Assembly: GCF_007830055.1 (NCBI RefSeq)
Contig: NZ_VLLE01000003.1
Span: 682,001 to 746,000 of the forward strand
Direction of reading: 5' to 3'
Length of the DNA stretch: 64,000 nucleotides
Source: Lacibacter cauensis
GTDB lineage: Bacteria; Bacteroidota; Bacteroidia; Chitinophagales; Chitinophagaceae
Under the pieces are notes generated by a model that saw only the letters and a program-made list of their open reading frames with translations, was not told the DNA's origin and made no database searches. A program made the position numbers and the translations under genes. Below are positions 8,131 to 20,400 of this stretch, piece after piece (positions within the stretch are counted from its first letter, which is position 1; each line of letters starts with the position of its first letter).

Positions 8131-11100
8131 GTGAATTTTGAGTTGTTGCAGAAAAAGTTTACCGATGATCCCCGCCTTTTTCAACTGGCGGACAGACTTT
8201 CTTTTTCCCAAACGCAACGGATTTATCTCAAAAACCTGTTGGGTAGCTCATCGCAGTTTGTGGCAGCTTCGGTTTTTAACCACTCATCACTGGAACAGTT
8301 CAATCATGTGTTTATTGTTAATGATGCTGAGGAGGCTGCATACTTCCACAATTCACTGGAAAGTATTACCAAAGAACTCAACCTGTTTTATTTCCCTTCG
8401 TCGTTCAAGCACCCAAAGAATTTCCGTTTGCTCAACTCATCGCATGTGATGTTGCGCACGGAAGCGTTGACGAAATTTTCCATGCCTACCGGGCAACGTG
8501 TAGGTGCAATGGTTACTTATCCCGATGCCTTGTTTGAAAAAGTGGTATTACCCAAAAAGTTGCAGGGTAATATGCTCCTCATTAAAACCAACGATACACT
8601 GGACGTTGAGAATATGATGGGCTTTCTCGTTGATCTTGGTTTTGAACGCACCGATTTTGTGTATCAGCCCGGACAGTTTGCTGTACGAGGAGGTATTCTC
8701 GATATTTATTCATTTGGTAATGAAAAACCTTATCGTCTCGAATTGTTTGGGAACGATGTAGACAGTATCCGCATCTTCGATCCTGAAACACAGTTGAGTG
8801 AACGACGATTGGCGCAGGTAAGTATTATACCAAATGTAGAAACACAATTTGAAAGTGGCGAGAAGGTTTCACTGTTTGAATTTTTACCGGAGAATACGAT
8901 TGTGTGGGTGAAGGATTTTGATGTAATGAAAGAACGATTGCTCACCATGGAAGAAGACATGGAGCAGTTTTTGAAATTGCCGGTATCGAAACAGGAACGT
9001 GATGATGATGAGCGTTTGGAAAAAATTGATCTCAACGAACAGGATTTTATTACTGCAGCAATTGTTGAAGAGCAAATAAAGCAACATCATACCATTGAGT
9101 TTGGTTACGAGCCGCACTTGTTGAACTCTGTTGAAGAGAAGAACAGGTTTGAAATCGAATATCACACCAAACATCAACCTGCTTTCAACCGGCAGTTCGA
9201 ATTATTGATCAGCGATCTTAAAAGTTGGAATGCGAAACAATTTGAACTATTCATCTTTGCCGAAAATCCCAAGCAACTTGAACGACTGCACAGCATCTTT
9301 GCAGATCTGAAAGCAGAGATTCCCTTCACGCCAATTGCATTAGCGATTCATGAAGGTTTTATTGATGAAGACCTGAAAGTGGTTTGTTATACCGATCATG
9401 AAATTTTCCAGCGTTATCATAAATACAAAGTCAAGCAGGCATATAATAAGAGTAAGGCATTAACCATTCGTGCATTAAAAGAATTGCAGCCAGGCGATTA
9501 TGTAACGCATATCGATCATGGTGTAGGTACGTACAGTGGGCTACAAAAGATAGAAGTAAATGGCGTAATGCAGGAAGCGGTGCGTTTGATCTATAAAGAC
9601 AGCGATATTTTGTATGTGAACATCAATTCACTCCATAAAATTTCAAAATACACTGGTAAAGAAGGAAGCGTACCGAAGATCAATAAACTCGGCAGCGATG
9701 CATGGCAGCGGCTGAAAGAAAAAACAAAAACGAAAGTAAAAGAAATTGCATTCGATTTAATTCAGCTGTATGCACAACGTAAAGCGCAACAAGGTTTTCA
9801 GCACTCACCGGATAGTTATCTGCAAACAGAACTGGAAGCTTCGTTTATGTACGAAGACACTCCAGATCAAAGCAAGGCTACGGCCGATGTAAAGAAAGAT
9901 ATGGAAGCGCCATCGCCCATGGATCGTTTGGTATGTGGCGATGTTGGTTTTGGTAAAACAGAAATTGCTGTTCGTGCAGCGTTTAAAACAGTATGTGATG
10001 GTAAACAGGCTGCAGTAATGGTGCCAACAACCATTCTTGCTTACCAGCACTACAAAACATTTAAAGAGCGTTTAAAAGATTTTCCTGTTACGGTTGATTA
10101 CGTCAATCGTTTCAAAACTGCCAAAGAAAAAAAGGAAACCTATCAGAAACTGTCGGAAGGAAAGGTTGATATAATTGTTGGTACACATGCATTGCTCGCT
10201 AAAGATGTGAAGTTTAAAGATCTTGGTTTACTGGTGGTAGATGAAGAACAGAAGTTTGGGGTAGGGCATAAAGAAAAGATCAAGACGCTCAAAACAAATG
10301 TGGATTCGCTTACGCTAACGGCTACACCTATTCCACGTACGTTGCAGTTCAGTTTAATGGGGGCAAGAGATTTGAGTATCATGAATACGCCGCCACCTAA
10401 CCGTCAGCCGATACAAACAGAAGTGCAGGTGTTCCAGGAAGACTTCATTCGTGATGCGATTTACTTTGAAACAGAACGTGGAGGCCAGGTATTCTTCATC
10501 CATAACCGGATTGCAGGGTTAGCAGAGATGGCGGCTATTATTCAGCGTTTGTGCCCCGACTTGAGTATTGGTTTTGCACACGGACAAATGGAAGGTCATG
10601 AATTGGAAGAACGCATCTTCGACTTCATCGATAAAAAATACGATGTACTGGTTTGTACAAACATTGTAGAAAGTGGTGTAGATATTCCTAACGTGAATAC
10701 GATCATGGTTAACAATGCGCACCAGTTTGGTTTAAGTGATCTGCACCAGTTACGTGGACGTGTTGGTCGAAGCAATAAAAAAGCATTCTGTTATCTGCTG
10801 GCACCACCTATGAGTACGTTGCCCAACGATAGCCGCAAGCGATTACAAACCTTGGAGCAGCATAGTGAGTTAGGTAGTGGTTTCCAGATTGCCATGCGTG
10901 ATTTGGATATTCGTGGTGCAGGTAATATGCTGGGTGGTGAGCAAAGTGGTTTCATGGCCGAGATCGGTTTCGAAATGTACCAGAAAGTACTGGATGAGGC
11001 CATTCGGGAATTGAAGCGCACCAAGTTCCGTGAACTGTTTAAAGAAGAAATCCAGCAACAGGAAAATTATGTAAAGGATTGTGTAATTGATACAGATCTT

Positions 11101-11550
11101 GAAATTCTTATTCCCGATGCATACGTTGAAAGCATTGGCGAACGTTTGAGTTTGTACACACGATTGGATAATTGTGAAACCGAAGAAGACCTTGTTGCGT
11201 TCCATACAGAGCTCATCGATCGTTTTGGCCCCATACCTCCGCAGGTGGAAGATTTGTTTACCACTGTGCGTTGCCGTAAGCTGGCAGTAGAACTTGGCTT
11301 TGAGAAAATGACCCTGAAAGAACAAACTTTGCGTTGTTACTTCATCAACAATCCCGATTCACCTTATTTTGAATCAGCCGTATTCCAGGGCATAATGCAG
11401 TTTGTGCAAACCTCTTTGAATAAGGCACAACTGAAGCAAACAGGTAAACTTTTCCTCCTGGTTGTAAGAGATATCGATGGCATGGAAGCTTTGCTGCGCC
11501 TGCTAACACGTATGCACGAAGCTGTGGTAGAGAAGCCCGTAAACGCATAA
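8131..11550 (+). CDS. mfd: transcription-repair coupling factor
   Basis: ATP-driven DNA translocase that removes RNA polymerase stalled at lesions and recruits UvrA. About 1139 residues from the GTG at 8131. Domain order: a UvrB-like N-terminus (1-430); the CarD-like RNA-polymerase-interaction domain near 451-515 ([18 protein letters not shown]); a RecG-like translocase with Walker [10 protein letters not shown] near 602 and DEEQ near 700; motif [12 protein letters not shown] near 870; and the C-terminal TRCF domain that masks UvrA binding. The frame extends to a TTG at 8092, but this lies upstream of the predicted -7 element, so GTG 8131 is preferred and the transcript may be nearly leaderless. 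It stands alone, divergent from the subtilase. Confidence 0.95.
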   Translation: MNFELLQKKFTDDPRLFQLADRLSFSQTQRIYLKNLLGSSSQFVAASVFNHSSLEQFNHVFIVNDAEEAAYFHNSLESITKELNLFYFPSSFKHPKNFRLLNSSHVMLRTEALTKFSMPTGQRVGAMVTYPDALFEKVVLPKKLQGNMLLIKTNDTLDVENMMGFLVDLGFERTDFVYQPGQFAVRGGILDIYSFGNEKPYRLELFGNDVDSIRIFDPETQLSERRLAQVSIIPNVETQFESGEKVSLFEFLPENTIVWVKDFDVMKERLLTMEEDMEQFLKLPVSKQERDDDERLEKIDLNEQDFITAAIVEEQIKQHHTIEFGYEPHLLNSVEEKNRFEIEYHTKHQPAFNRQFELLISDLKSWNAKQFELFIFAENPKQLERLHSIFADLKAEIPFTPIALAIHEGFIDEDLKVVCYTDHEIFQRYHKYKVKQAYNKSKALTIRALKELQPGDYVTHIDHGVGTYSGLQKIEVNGVMQEAVRLIYKDSDILYVNINSLHKISKYTGKEGSVPKINKLGSDAWQRLKEKTKTKVKEIAFDLIQLYAQRKAQQGFQHSPDSYLQTELEASFMYEDTPDQSKATADVKKDMEAPSPMDRLVCGDVGFGKTEIAVRAAFKTVCDGKQAAVMVPTTILAYQHYKTFKERLKDFPVTVDYVNRFKTAKEKKETYQKLSEGKVDIIVGTHALLAKDVKFKDLGLLVVDEEQKFGVGHKEKIKTLKTNVDSLTLTATPIPRTLQFSLMGARDLSIMNTPPPNRQPIQTEVQVFQEDFIRDAIYFETERGGQVFFIHNRIAGLAEMAAIIQRLCPDLSIGFAHGQMEGHELEERIFDFIDKKYDVLVCTNIVESGVDIPNVNTIMVNNAHQFGLSDLHQLRGRVGRSNKKAFCYLLAPPMSTLPNDSRKRLQTLEQHSELGSGFQIAMRDLDIRGAGNMLGGEQSGFMAEIGFEMYQKVLDEAIRELKRTKFRELFKEEIQQQENYVKDCVIDTDLEILIPDAYVESIGERLSLYTRLDNCETEEDLVAFHTELIDRFGPIPPQVEDLFTTVRCRKLAVELGFEKMTLKEQTLRCYFINNPDSPYFESAVFQGIMQFVQTSLNKAQLKQTGKLFLLVVRDIDGMEALLRLLTRMHEAVVEKPVNA

Positions 11551-11717
11551 TACTTATTGCTGACTAACCCTGTTTGCAAGGATAAAAGTAAAAACGCACC
11601 CATTTAGTTTTAAAATCCAAATCCGGAAGTCTGGAAAAAAAGAGTATTTTTAATCGTACAAAGTTGCTGTGTCCAAAAAACTTTAACCAATTACTTTAAA
11701 ACATTAAACCTTTAATC

Positions 11718-12083
11718 ATGGAACAAAACTTTGCACATTTACGTGAAGTACCTTATGCCAATGTAAGCAGCGATGAACGTACCATTGCAATTCTTACACA
11801 TGTACTATCTCTCTTTTTTCCTATTCTGGCTCCGCTTATTATTTATCTTGTAAAAAAAGACGATTCCCGTTACGTTGGTGAGCATGCCAAAGAGGCGTTG
11901 AATTTTGGTATAAGCATATTCATTTTTTGCATGATCAGTATTCCGCTTTGCTTATTGATTATAGGCGTGTTTATGCTTATAGCTATTGGTATCGGTTCAT
12001 TTATACTGCATATCATTGCAGCAGTAAAGGCGGCAGACAATGTGCTATATCGTTATCCATTCAGCATCCGCCTCATCAAGTAA
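11718..12083 (+). CDS. DUF4870 (Tic20-like) membrane protein
   Basis: Small inner-membrane protein of 121 residues with the DUF4870 layout: a short N-terminus (SSDERTIAILTHVLSLF), a first membrane helix near 27-45, the conserved cytoplasmic link VGEHAKEALNFGIS, and two or three further helices near 66-110. The C-terminus carries AVKAADNVLYRYPFSIRL, typical of the family. The molecular function of DUF4870 is not established; Tic20-like channel similarity is only structural. It sits alone between mfd and a lipoprotein gene and has its own hairpin terminator. Confidence 0.8.
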   Translation: MEQNFAHLREVPYANVSSDERTIAILTHVLSLFFPILAPLIIYLVKKDDSRYVGEHAKEALNFGISIFIFCMISIPLCLLIIGVFMLIAIGIGSFILHIIAAVKAADNVLYRYPFSIRLIK

Positions 12084-12112
12084 TTTTACTTTTTTTAAGT
12101 TAATTCAATGAT

Positions 12113-12139
12113 AAAGGCTTTCGTTTAAGGAAGCCTTTT
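12113..12139 (+). terminator. hairpin terminator after the DUF4870 gene
   Basis: AAAGGCTT at 12113-12120 pairs perfectly with AAGCCTTT at 12131-12138 around a 10-nt loop, followed by a short T-rich run. Confidence 0.6.
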
Positions 12140-12140
12140 C

Positions 12141-12148
12141 TATTTTTG
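12141..12148 (+). promoter_or_regulatory. predicted -7 element of the lipoprotein gene
   Basis: TATTTTTG fits TAnnTTTG. It lies directly after the preceding terminator and 56 bp before the ATG at 12205. Confidence 0.4.
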
Positions 12149-12204
12149 GTACTGCAATTGATTCTTTTCCTATGACATGTTGTTGTTCATTAAAACCGAA
12201 GCTT

Positions 12205-12861
12205 ATGAAGCATATTCTACTCTTACTCTCTCTTTCTTTAGTTATTTCTTCCTGCGCCAGAAAAAAAATGATGGAACGTGTACAGCAGTACAATATCCGC
12301 ACCATTGCTATTTTACCTTCACAGCTGGAAGTAACCGGAAACATTCCTAAAAAGCTTACACCCGAACAGGTAAAAGAAATGATTGCCAAAAACAATGCAT
12401 TTCTGAACCGTGCATTGTACATCGACCTGGTACAGTATGTTGATACACGTTTGCGCCGTTACTCGCAGGTGCAGTTTCAAAGCACTGAACGCACTAAAAA
12501 ATTACTCGAAGAAAAGGGGCTCAGCGATTCAGCTGTTTGGCAAATGGATCCAATGGAGCTGTCGAAAATATTAGGTGTGGATGCGGTGGTGTCAGCCAAG
12601 GTTACACAAAACCATATCCTCAGCGATGAAATGGCATTGGGCATTGATGTAGTAGGCGGCATTCTTAACCGTACTGTGCCGGGTATTGGTATACCCACAG
12701 GTGCGGCCCGTACCAGCGATATGTTTGTAAGCTGTGCATTGGTTAAAGAGGGTTATAATGTTTGGAGTACACGCTTTACCAATCAAACCGATTGGAATTA
12801 TCCTTTTCAGCAATCCATACAAAATGTAACAAGGGCCATTGCACGAAGATTCCCGTTATAA
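12205..12861 (+). CDS. predicted lipoprotein of unknown function
   Basis: Residues 1-17 form a lipoprotein signal ending LVISSC, so the mature protein probably begins at a lipidated cysteine and is anchored to an outer or inner membrane facing the periplasm. The 218 residues include IRTIAILPSQLEVTG, a phrase seen in GNA1162/CsgG-like envelope proteins, and later VDAVVSAKVTQN. This suggests a nucleotide-free beta-alpha fold like the curli/TolB-N-type lipoproteins, but the assignment is weak. The open frame begins at 12172, but a start at 12205 puts the signal peptide at the N-terminus. It is a single-gene unit bounded by hairpins. Confidence 0.65.
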   Translation: MKHILLLLSLSLVISSCARKKMMERVQQYNIRTIAILPSQLEVTGNIPKKLTPEQVKEMIAKNNAFLNRALYIDLVQYVDTRLRRYSQVQFQSTERTKKLLEEKGLSDSAVWQMDPMELSKILGVDAVVSAKVTQNHILSDEMALGIDVVGGILNRTVPGIGIPTGAARTSDMFVSCALVKEGYNVWSTRFTNQTDWNYPFQQSIQNVTRAIARRFPL

Positions 12862-12875
12862 AAGTTAGCAACACT

Positions 12876-12910
12876 AAAAAAGTCCTGTACACATTGTACA
12901 GGACTTTTTC
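12876..12910. terminator. strong bidirectional terminator
   Basis: A perfect 11-bp stem (12881-12891 with 12895-12905; arm AGTCCTGTACA) has a 3-nt loop, an A-run before it and a T-run after it. It lies between the convergent lipoprotein gene and the 65-residue protein gene. Confidence 0.9.
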
Positions 12911-12927
12911 TATGGTAGAAATTTCAA

Positions 12928-13125
12928 TTAATCCCAACCTTTCTTAGCAGTACCTGCTTCAATAGCAGCCAATGCTTTTGCTTCGCTCAGCAAAGAAGTT
13001 AATTTATTGCCTTTGCCATCGTTGCCTTGTGCCATATAGCCACCTTTCGCTGTACGTGTGATCACTGCATCGAGAATAGGAACGTTTTTCTCTTTGGTCT
13101 TTACATTATACGCTGTTAATTGCAT
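12928..13125 (-). CDS. small conserved-looking protein, 65 aa
   Basis: Short cytosolic protein without signal peptide or membrane segment. It reads as a compact beta-hairpin (QLTAYNVKTKEKNVPI, then AVITRTAKGGYMAQGND) followed by an alpha helix (LTSLLSEAKALAAIEAGTA). This arrangement and its balanced composition look like a real gene and not a shadow frame. It lies 174 bp downstream of gyrB on the same strand and is separated from it by a hairpin terminator, so it is probably a separate unit. It ends at the shared strong terminator. No named family was recognised. Confidence 0.6.
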   Translation of the reverse strand: MQLTAYNVKTKEKNVPILDAVITRTAKGGYMAQGNDGKGNKLTSLLSEAKALAAIEAGTAKKGWD

Positions 13126-13252
13126 AGTTTACTTGTTTTATGGTATTAGTAAAATAGTTGTCTTTCGGCCTTGCCGTGCGGGCTAAAATACGGCTTTTAG
13201 CCAAAAAGCCGGGAAAATGCTTTCCACAGCTGTAACGGCATGGTTTTCAATA

Positions 13253-13278
13253 AAAAAAGCGACTTGTAAAGTCGCTTT
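13253..13278 (-). terminator. hairpin terminator after gyrB
   Basis: AAAGCGAC (13256-13263) pairs with GTCGCTTT (13271-13278) around a 7-nt loop, 22 bp beyond the gyrB stop. On the minus strand the stem is followed by a T-tract (the A-run at 13252-13258). Confidence 0.8.
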
Positions 13279-13299
13279 CTATCGTTGATTTGTTATTGC

Positions 13300-15369
<2,070 letters not shown>

Positions 15370-15529
15370 TTATTGCCTTCATTTTAAGGGAAGAAATCCA
15401 CATTTTTTATACTGAAAATGAAGTGGTTGTGGGTAATGTTGAAAAAGGGGTAAGCAGGCGTATGCAGGCACTCGCAAAACATGACGAAACTCTGTCAATC
15501 ATGTAACAGGTTAAGCGTGCCGGAGATAG

Positions 15530-15537
15530 TATCTTTG
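15530..15537 (+). promoter_or_regulatory. predicted -7 element of the AraC regulator gene
   Basis: TATCTTTG, an exact TAnnTTTG, ends only 7 bp before the ATG at 15545. The transcript would be leaderless or nearly so. Confidence 0.5.
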
Positions 15538-15544
15538 CGCTTCG

Positions 15545-16477
15545 ATGCAGCAGACAAACGACATACTTACACCCGCTTACAAGCAGGCGTTAATGGTGCA
15601 GGAACTGGAATTACTACAAATGCAGGAAAAGCAAATTCCGGGCTCCGTACAGTATGGCATTTACCGTTATAAACTGCAGCCGCATATTACACCGGAAGAT
15701 ACTGCCGAGCTCTTGTACAATGTACAATCAACAAAGGCGAAAGAAAAGTCGATTGAGCTTCGCTTTTGCATAAGTGGCAACAAATATTGCGACAGCGACA
15801 GTTGCCGCAATGGTGTTTGCAAAGCATCCTCTGCCGATTGCATGGCACATCCTACTGCCGATGTATTCGTGTTTCGTTTTTCACCCGCCTACCTCACGCC
15901 GTTTGTAAAGGGCCGTACGATTTCAACCAAAAGCGACAGGGTGCTGGCTTTTAAAGAAAAGCAATCCTTCACTACAACCGTAAACCTCTGCAACCGTATA
16001 CGTACTGTGTTGGATAATTTGCTGCAACATAATTACAGCAATGCACTTGAGAATATTTATGTAAACAGTCAGTTACAAACATTGCTGTTGTATGGTTTGG
16101 AATGTTTAACCGATCAAAAAGCAGAAGAAAGTTTTGTGTGCCGTTTCCTTGCAACAGATAATGCAAAGGATACCATTCTGCAGGCACGAGAAATTTTACT
16201 GCAACGTATTGGCGAACCTATTACCATTAAAGAATTGAGCCGGAAGGTTGGCACCAATGAGTGTTATTTGAAGAAAGGGTTTAAAGAAATGTTTGGTACA
16301 ACTGTATTTGAGTTTTATCAAAGTCAGCGTATGGAACACGCCAAATATCTTTTATACGAAAAAGGATTAAGTGTTACCGAAGTAAGTGCAATGCTTGGCT
16401 ATTCATCCATCTCACACTTTTCTACTGCATTTAAAAAGCATACTGGGTTGAAACCCTGTGAACTGCTGTTTCGATGA
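15545..16477 (+). CDS. AraC-family regulator with an N-terminal cysteine cluster
   Basis: Transcription factor of 310 residues. The C-terminal part (about 212-308) is a double helix-turn-helix AraC domain: ITIKELSRKVGTNECYLKKG is the first helix pair, and LSVTEVSAMLGYSSISHFS with FKKHTGLKP the second. The N-terminal sensor region has five cysteines within 25 residues (C75, C82, C87, C92, C99) and H102, which could hold a metal or iron-sulfur cluster. It lies 101 bp before a siderophore receptor gene on the same strand, like PchR/YbtA-type activators of siderophore uptake. Iron or ferri-siderophore sensing is inferred. The start is fixed by a promoter 7 bp upstream. Confidence 0.85.
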   Translation: MQQTNDILTPAYKQALMVQELELLQMQEKQIPGSVQYGIYRYKLQPHITPEDTAELLYNVQSTKAKEKSIELRFCISGNKYCDSDSCRNGVCKASSADCMAHPTADVFVFRFSPAYLTPFVKGRTISTKSDRVLAFKEKQSFTTTVNLCNRIRTVLDNLLQHNYSNALENIYVNSQLQTLLLYGLECLTDQKAEESFVCRFLATDNAKDTILQAREILLQRIGEPITIKELSRKVGTNECYLKKGFKEMFGTTVFEFYQSQRMEHAKYLLYEKGLSVTEVSAMLGYSSISHFSTAFKKHTGLKPCELLFR

Positions 16478-16511
16478 TAACAGATAGCGGTTTTCCTTAT
16501 TGCGTAAACCC

Positions 16512-16521
16512 TTTTCCCGAT
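16512..16521 (+). promoter_or_regulatory. motif shared by both TonB receptor genes
   Basis: TTTTCCCGAT lies 57 bp before the siderophore receptor ATG. The identical ten bases lie 58 bp before the FecA-like receptor gene at 43939. The matched distance suggests an operator, possibly for the adjacent AraC regulator. Confidence 0.4.
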
Positions 16522-16578
16522 ATTGAAAGTAAAAGAAGTTGATTCATTAGAAATTCGCATCCGAATAAAATGTGAATT

Positions 16579-19011
16579 ATGAATCGGACATTACTAACGC
16601 TTAGTCTAGCACTTATTAGTTTATCAGTATCAGCTCAAAATAATTTCAATACAGAAAACAGAAATACACAGCCCGTAACAGCTCAACCGGCACCTGCTCC
16701 TGTTGTAAAAGGTGTTGTACGTACCAGTGACGGTAAACCGGCAGGTTGGGTGAACGTACTTATTAAGGAAACAAATAACGGTACAATTACTAACGAAGCA
16801 GGCGAATATTTTTTCTATTCTGTTCCGGAAGGTCGTTATACACTCATTGTATCGTTTACAGGTTTAAAAACAGTAGAAACGGTAATTGATGTTAAAAAAG
16901 GCGATGCTTTGGTGCAGGATTTTGTACTTACCGAAAACAAAACCGAACTGCAGGAAATTGTAATTGCTTATTTCCGCAGTGTAAACGATCGAGCAACAGT
17001 ATTTGGTAAATCAGCTATTAAACCAATGGATTTGCCACAAGCCATTGCTACTGTTAGTGAAGTAGTGATGAAAGAACAGCAGGCACAAAGGTTGAGCGAT
17101 GTGGTGAAAAATGTAAACGGTGTGTACCTCAGCACAACAAGGGCAAGTACACAGGAAAGTTTTTCTGCAAGAGGTTATGGGTTTTCTTCAACCAATATGT
17201 TTCGTAACGGATCAAGAGTAAACAGCGGTGCAATGCCCGAAGTAAGCTCACTGGAAAGTGTGGAGATATTAAAAGGTGGTGCGGCTATTTTATACGGGAA
17301 CGTTGCACCGGGCGGTGTGCTGAACATGGTAACCAAAAAGCCAAAGTTTGATTTTGGTGGTGAAGCAAGTTTGCGTGCAGGAAGTTTCAATTTATGGAAG
17401 CCAACATTTGATGTGTACGGACCCATCTCTAAAAAAATCGCCTACCGTTTAAACGGTACGTTTGAAACAACAGACAGTTACCGTGCGAAAGTTTCTTCTA
17501 AACGGTATTACATCAACCCTTCTTTTCTTTTCAAGCTGGGTAACAAAACAGAGTTGATTCTTGAAGCTGATTACCTGAAACATGATTTTACTCCCGACTT
17601 TGGTGTTGGCTCTTTAAACAATACGATTATACCCAATGTGCATCGTTCAACATTTATGGGTACCGAGTGGCAGTATAACGTTACACAGCAGTCTACTGCA
17701 TCTGCAACGGTAAAACATGCGTTTAATGACAAATGGCAATTGAGCAGCGTGCTTTCTTACCAAAACTTCGATCGTGATTATTATGCTGTAGAACGTATCC
17801 AGGCAAAAGCCAATGGCGACTGGGGCCGTCCGTTGGGGCGTGTTGATACCAAAGAAAATTATTTCACAGGCCAGGTAAATCTTAACGGTAAATTTAAAAC
17901 CTGGGCAATGGAACATACCTTGCTGGCAGGTATCGACGCAGATCGTTACTTAACTGAAACATACAACTACGATATTCAGGGTAAGATCTACGACAGCATC
18001 AACATTCTTGATCCAAACAAATTCGTTCGTCGTACTGATATTCCTGTAGCAACCAGAGTAACATTTGTGCAAACACCTGTAAACCGTTTAGGTGCTTATG
18101 TGCAGGATCTCATCAGCATTACACCAAAACTTAAATTACTCGCCGGCATCCGCTGGTCGTTACAGGAATCGGTTCCCTCCACAACTACCTATCTTGCGAA
18201 AGATTCGGTTGTAAAAGGAAAAATTAAAGTTGATCGGGCGTTCTCTCCACGTTTTGGTTTGGTGTACAGAATGAAACCCAATGTTTCGTTTTTTGCGAGC
18301 TACTCCAATTCATTTGCGATTAATACCGGGTTGGATATTTACAACAATGTATTACCTGCTTCCATTATTGATCAGTATGAAATTGGTGTAAAGAATATTC
18401 TGTTAAAAGGAAAATTAACGGTGAATGTAACTGCATACAAAATCATCAATAACAACCTCGCACAAACAGCACAGTTCGATCGCAACGGCAATCCGAACAA
18501 CAACAGCAACCTGAAAGAATTAACAGGCCAGACAACCAGCAATGGTATTGAAGTGGATGTTACCGGCAACTTTGTAAAAGGATTATCAATGATGGCTGGT
18601 TACAGTTATAACGATATGCGTTATACAAACACACCCGATAAAGTAGGCAGCTATATTGAAGGAGACCGCCTGGTAAATATTCCTGCGCATACAGCTAATG
18701 CAAGTGCATTCTATACCTTCAGCGAAGGAGCGTTGAAACGTTTGAAAATTGGTGCAGGTGTTTATTATATCGGCGATCGTATTGGAGGCTGGAACAATAC
18801 ACAGGGTCAATCGCAGAACTATTCACGCATGATTCCTGTAAAAGCGTTTACAACCGTTGATATAACTGCAGGCTACAATATCAAACGTTTTACGTTACTT
18901 GCAAAACTTGCGAATGTGGGCAATGTACTTAACTATTATGTGCATGAGAATTACAGTGTGAACCCGATTGCTCCACGTAGTTTTGTAGCAACGGTTTCTT
19001 ACAAATTCTAA
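16579..19011 (+). CDS. TonB-dependent siderophore receptor
   Basis: Outer-membrane receptor of 810 residues that imports ferric siderophores using TonB energy. Seen: a signal peptide (residues 1-19, ending VSAQ); a carboxypeptidase-like regulatory domain (about 45-125) common in Bacteroidota; a TonB-box-like segment ELQEIVIAYF; a plug at about 150-255 with the FSARGYGFSS and LKGGAAILYGNVAPGG motifs of siderophore receptors; and a 22-strand barrel ending in aromatic YKF. It follows the AraC gene and is followed 97 bp on by a PepSY protein, the usual trio for siderophore-iron use. The siderophore itself cannot be deduced. Confidence 0.92.
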   Translation: MNRTLLTLSLALISLSVSAQNNFNTENRNTQPVTAQPAPAPVVKGVVRTSDGKPAGWVNVLIKETNNGTITNEAGEYFFYSVPEGRYTLIVSFTGLKTVETVIDVKKGDALVQDFVLTENKTELQEIVIAYFRSVNDRATVFGKSAIKPMDLPQAIATVSEVVMKEQQAQRLSDVVKNVNGVYLSTTRASTQESFSARGYGFSSTNMFRNGSRVNSGAMPEVSSLESVEILKGGAAILYGNVAPGGVLNMVTKKPKFDFGGEASLRAGSFNLWKPTFDVYGPISKKIAYRLNGTFETTDSYRAKVSSKRYYINPSFLFKLGNKTELILEADYLKHDFTPDFGVGSLNNTIIPNVHRSTFMGTEWQYNVTQQSTASATVKHAFNDKWQLSSVLSYQNFDRDYYAVERIQAKANGDWGRPLGRVDTKENYFTGQVNLNGKFKTWAMEHTLLAGIDADRYLTETYNYDIQGKIYDSINILDPNKFVRRTDIPVATRVTFVQTPVNRLGAYVQDLISITPKLKLLAGIRWSLQESVPSTTTYLAKDSVVKGKIKVDRAFSPRFGLVYRMKPNVSFFASYSNSFAINTGLDIYNNVLPASIIDQYEIGVKNILLKGKLTVNVTAYKIINNNLAQTAQFDRNGNPNNNSNLKELTGQTTSNGIEVDVTGNFVKGLSMMAGYSYNDMRYTNTPDKVGSYIEGDRLVNIPAHTANASAFYTFSEGALKRLKIGAGVYYIGDRIGGWNNTQGQSQNYSRMIPVKAFTTVDITAGYNIKRFTLLAKLANVGNVLNYYVHENYSVNPIAPRSFVATVSYKF

Positions 19012-19108
19012 GAAGGAGAAATAAATATCGATCGTCTAAAAGGGGCACGTTAACAGCGTGCTCCCTTTTTATCATAAATCCAAAAAGTAAAAGCAATTCA
19101 TTTCAGCA

Positions 19109-20383
19109 ATGGCAAAACAGGAAATCAGTAAAACACGCTGGCAGAAATTAAGAAAGTTGGTTAACGATATTCATTTATGGCTGGGACTCGGCAGCGGATT
19201 AATTGTCATTGCTGTTTGTTTCAGCGGTACAGTGTATGTATTCAATACCGAATTAACGGAGAAAGCAGCACCGCATTTGTACAAGTTGCAATCAGTTGCG
19301 GATAAAGAACGTATTCCTGTTGATTCGTTGCTGGAAAAAGTAAAACAGGAAACAGGTGGTACGATTACCGGTGTAACGATTCCTGCAGAACTAAACCGTA
19401 CGTACCAGTTTAATGTAAAGAAAGCCGGTGAAGAAGGACCAAGAGCTGGCACCACTTATTTTGTAAATCCGTATACCGGCGAAATAACAGGCAACTCCAA
19501 AGAGAAGAATGGAACCAAAGAATTTATGGGAACGATGTTCAGTCTGCATCGTTGGTTGCTGTTGGATAAAGTGAAGAAGCCGATTATTAATGGTGTTGAG
19601 AACAGAAAGCTCGGCAGTTGGATCACGGGATTTGCAACTATCATCTTTACGTTGGGATGCATCACCGGTTTGATCATCTGGTTTCCACAAAAAGTAAAAT
19701 TCTGGGAACAGGGATTAAAAATAAAATGGAATGCAGGTTGGAAACGTGTGAATCATGATTTGCACAACACACTTGCATTTTATGCACTCATCTTTTTATT
19801 GCTGATGGGCTTAACCGGTCCGCAATGGAGTTTTGAATGGTACCGAACAGGTTTGCAAAAAACACTCGGCACGTATAAACCGGCAGATGGAGCAAAAGCC
19901 GGCGAACGCAAAGAAGGCGAAGGAAAGAAAAATGCGGCAACGGATACCGCTGCTTTGGCTGTTACGCAACTATCCGTTGCTGATTATATAAAAGCTGCTG
20001 ATAAAGCACTGCCCTATACCGGCAACTATGTGATTACATTACCGGCCGATGCTGCTGCAAAAACAATGATCAGCAAAACAAAGCTGGGCTTTTTTGCACC
20101 TGCTGCCGGCGACCGCATCACCATGGATCCGGCTACTGGTAAAATTGTAAAGCTGGATATTTTTAAGAAGAAGCCATTTAACGAACGTGTTGCAGGTTCA
20201 ATTAAAGCCATTCACGTTGGTAATGTATATGGTACGTTCACCAAAATATTATACTTCCTTGCCTGTTTAATTGCAACCAGCTTGCCCATAACCGGCACAA
20301 TAATCTGGCTGAATAAAATGAAGAAGAAAAAGAAAAAAGAAGAACCTGTTGTTGCATTCACGGGTAAAGAAAAGGTAGCATAA
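19109..20383 (+). CDS. PepSY-domain membrane protein (putative siderophore-iron reductase)
   Basis: Inner-membrane protein of 424 residues from the PepSY-TM family. First helix near 28-48 after the motif KLVNDIHLWLGLGSGL; a periplasmic PepSY region; FSLHRWLLLD leading to a second helix near 172-195; VNHDLHNTLAFYALIFLLLMGLTG as a third; and a last helix near 375-398 preceded by AIKAIHVGNVYGTF. Several conserved histidines next to the helices could bind heme, as proposed for FoxB/FslB-like reductases that release iron from siderophores. The tail is strongly basic (KKKKKKEE). It lies directly downstream of the siderophore receptor, with a hairpin after it, so co-expression is likely. Confidence 0.85.
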   Translation: MAKQEISKTRWQKLRKLVNDIHLWLGLGSGLIVIAVCFSGTVYVFNTELTEKAAPHLYKLQSVADKERIPVDSLLEKVKQETGGTITGVTIPAELNRTYQFNVKKAGEEGPRAGTTYFVNPYTGEITGNSKEKNGTKEFMGTMFSLHRWLLLDKVKKPIINGVENRKLGSWITGFATIIFTLGCITGLIIWFPQKVKFWEQGLKIKWNAGWKRVNHDLHNTLAFYALIFLLLMGLTGPQWSFEWYRTGLQKTLGTYKPADGAKAGERKEGEGKKNAATDTAALAVTQLSVADYIKAADKALPYTGNYVITLPADAAAKTMISKTKLGFFAPAAGDRITMDPATGKIVKLDIFKKKPFNERVAGSIKAIHVGNVYGTFTKILYFLACLIATSLPITGTIIWLNKMKKKKKKEEPVVAFTGKEKVA

Positions 20384-20400
20384 ACTTGAAAGAAAAAAAG

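Noticed and set aside
12875-12910. Regulatory operator, because of the long perfect palindrome
   Set aside because: Flanking A- and T-runs and its place between convergent genes make it a plain bidirectional terminator.
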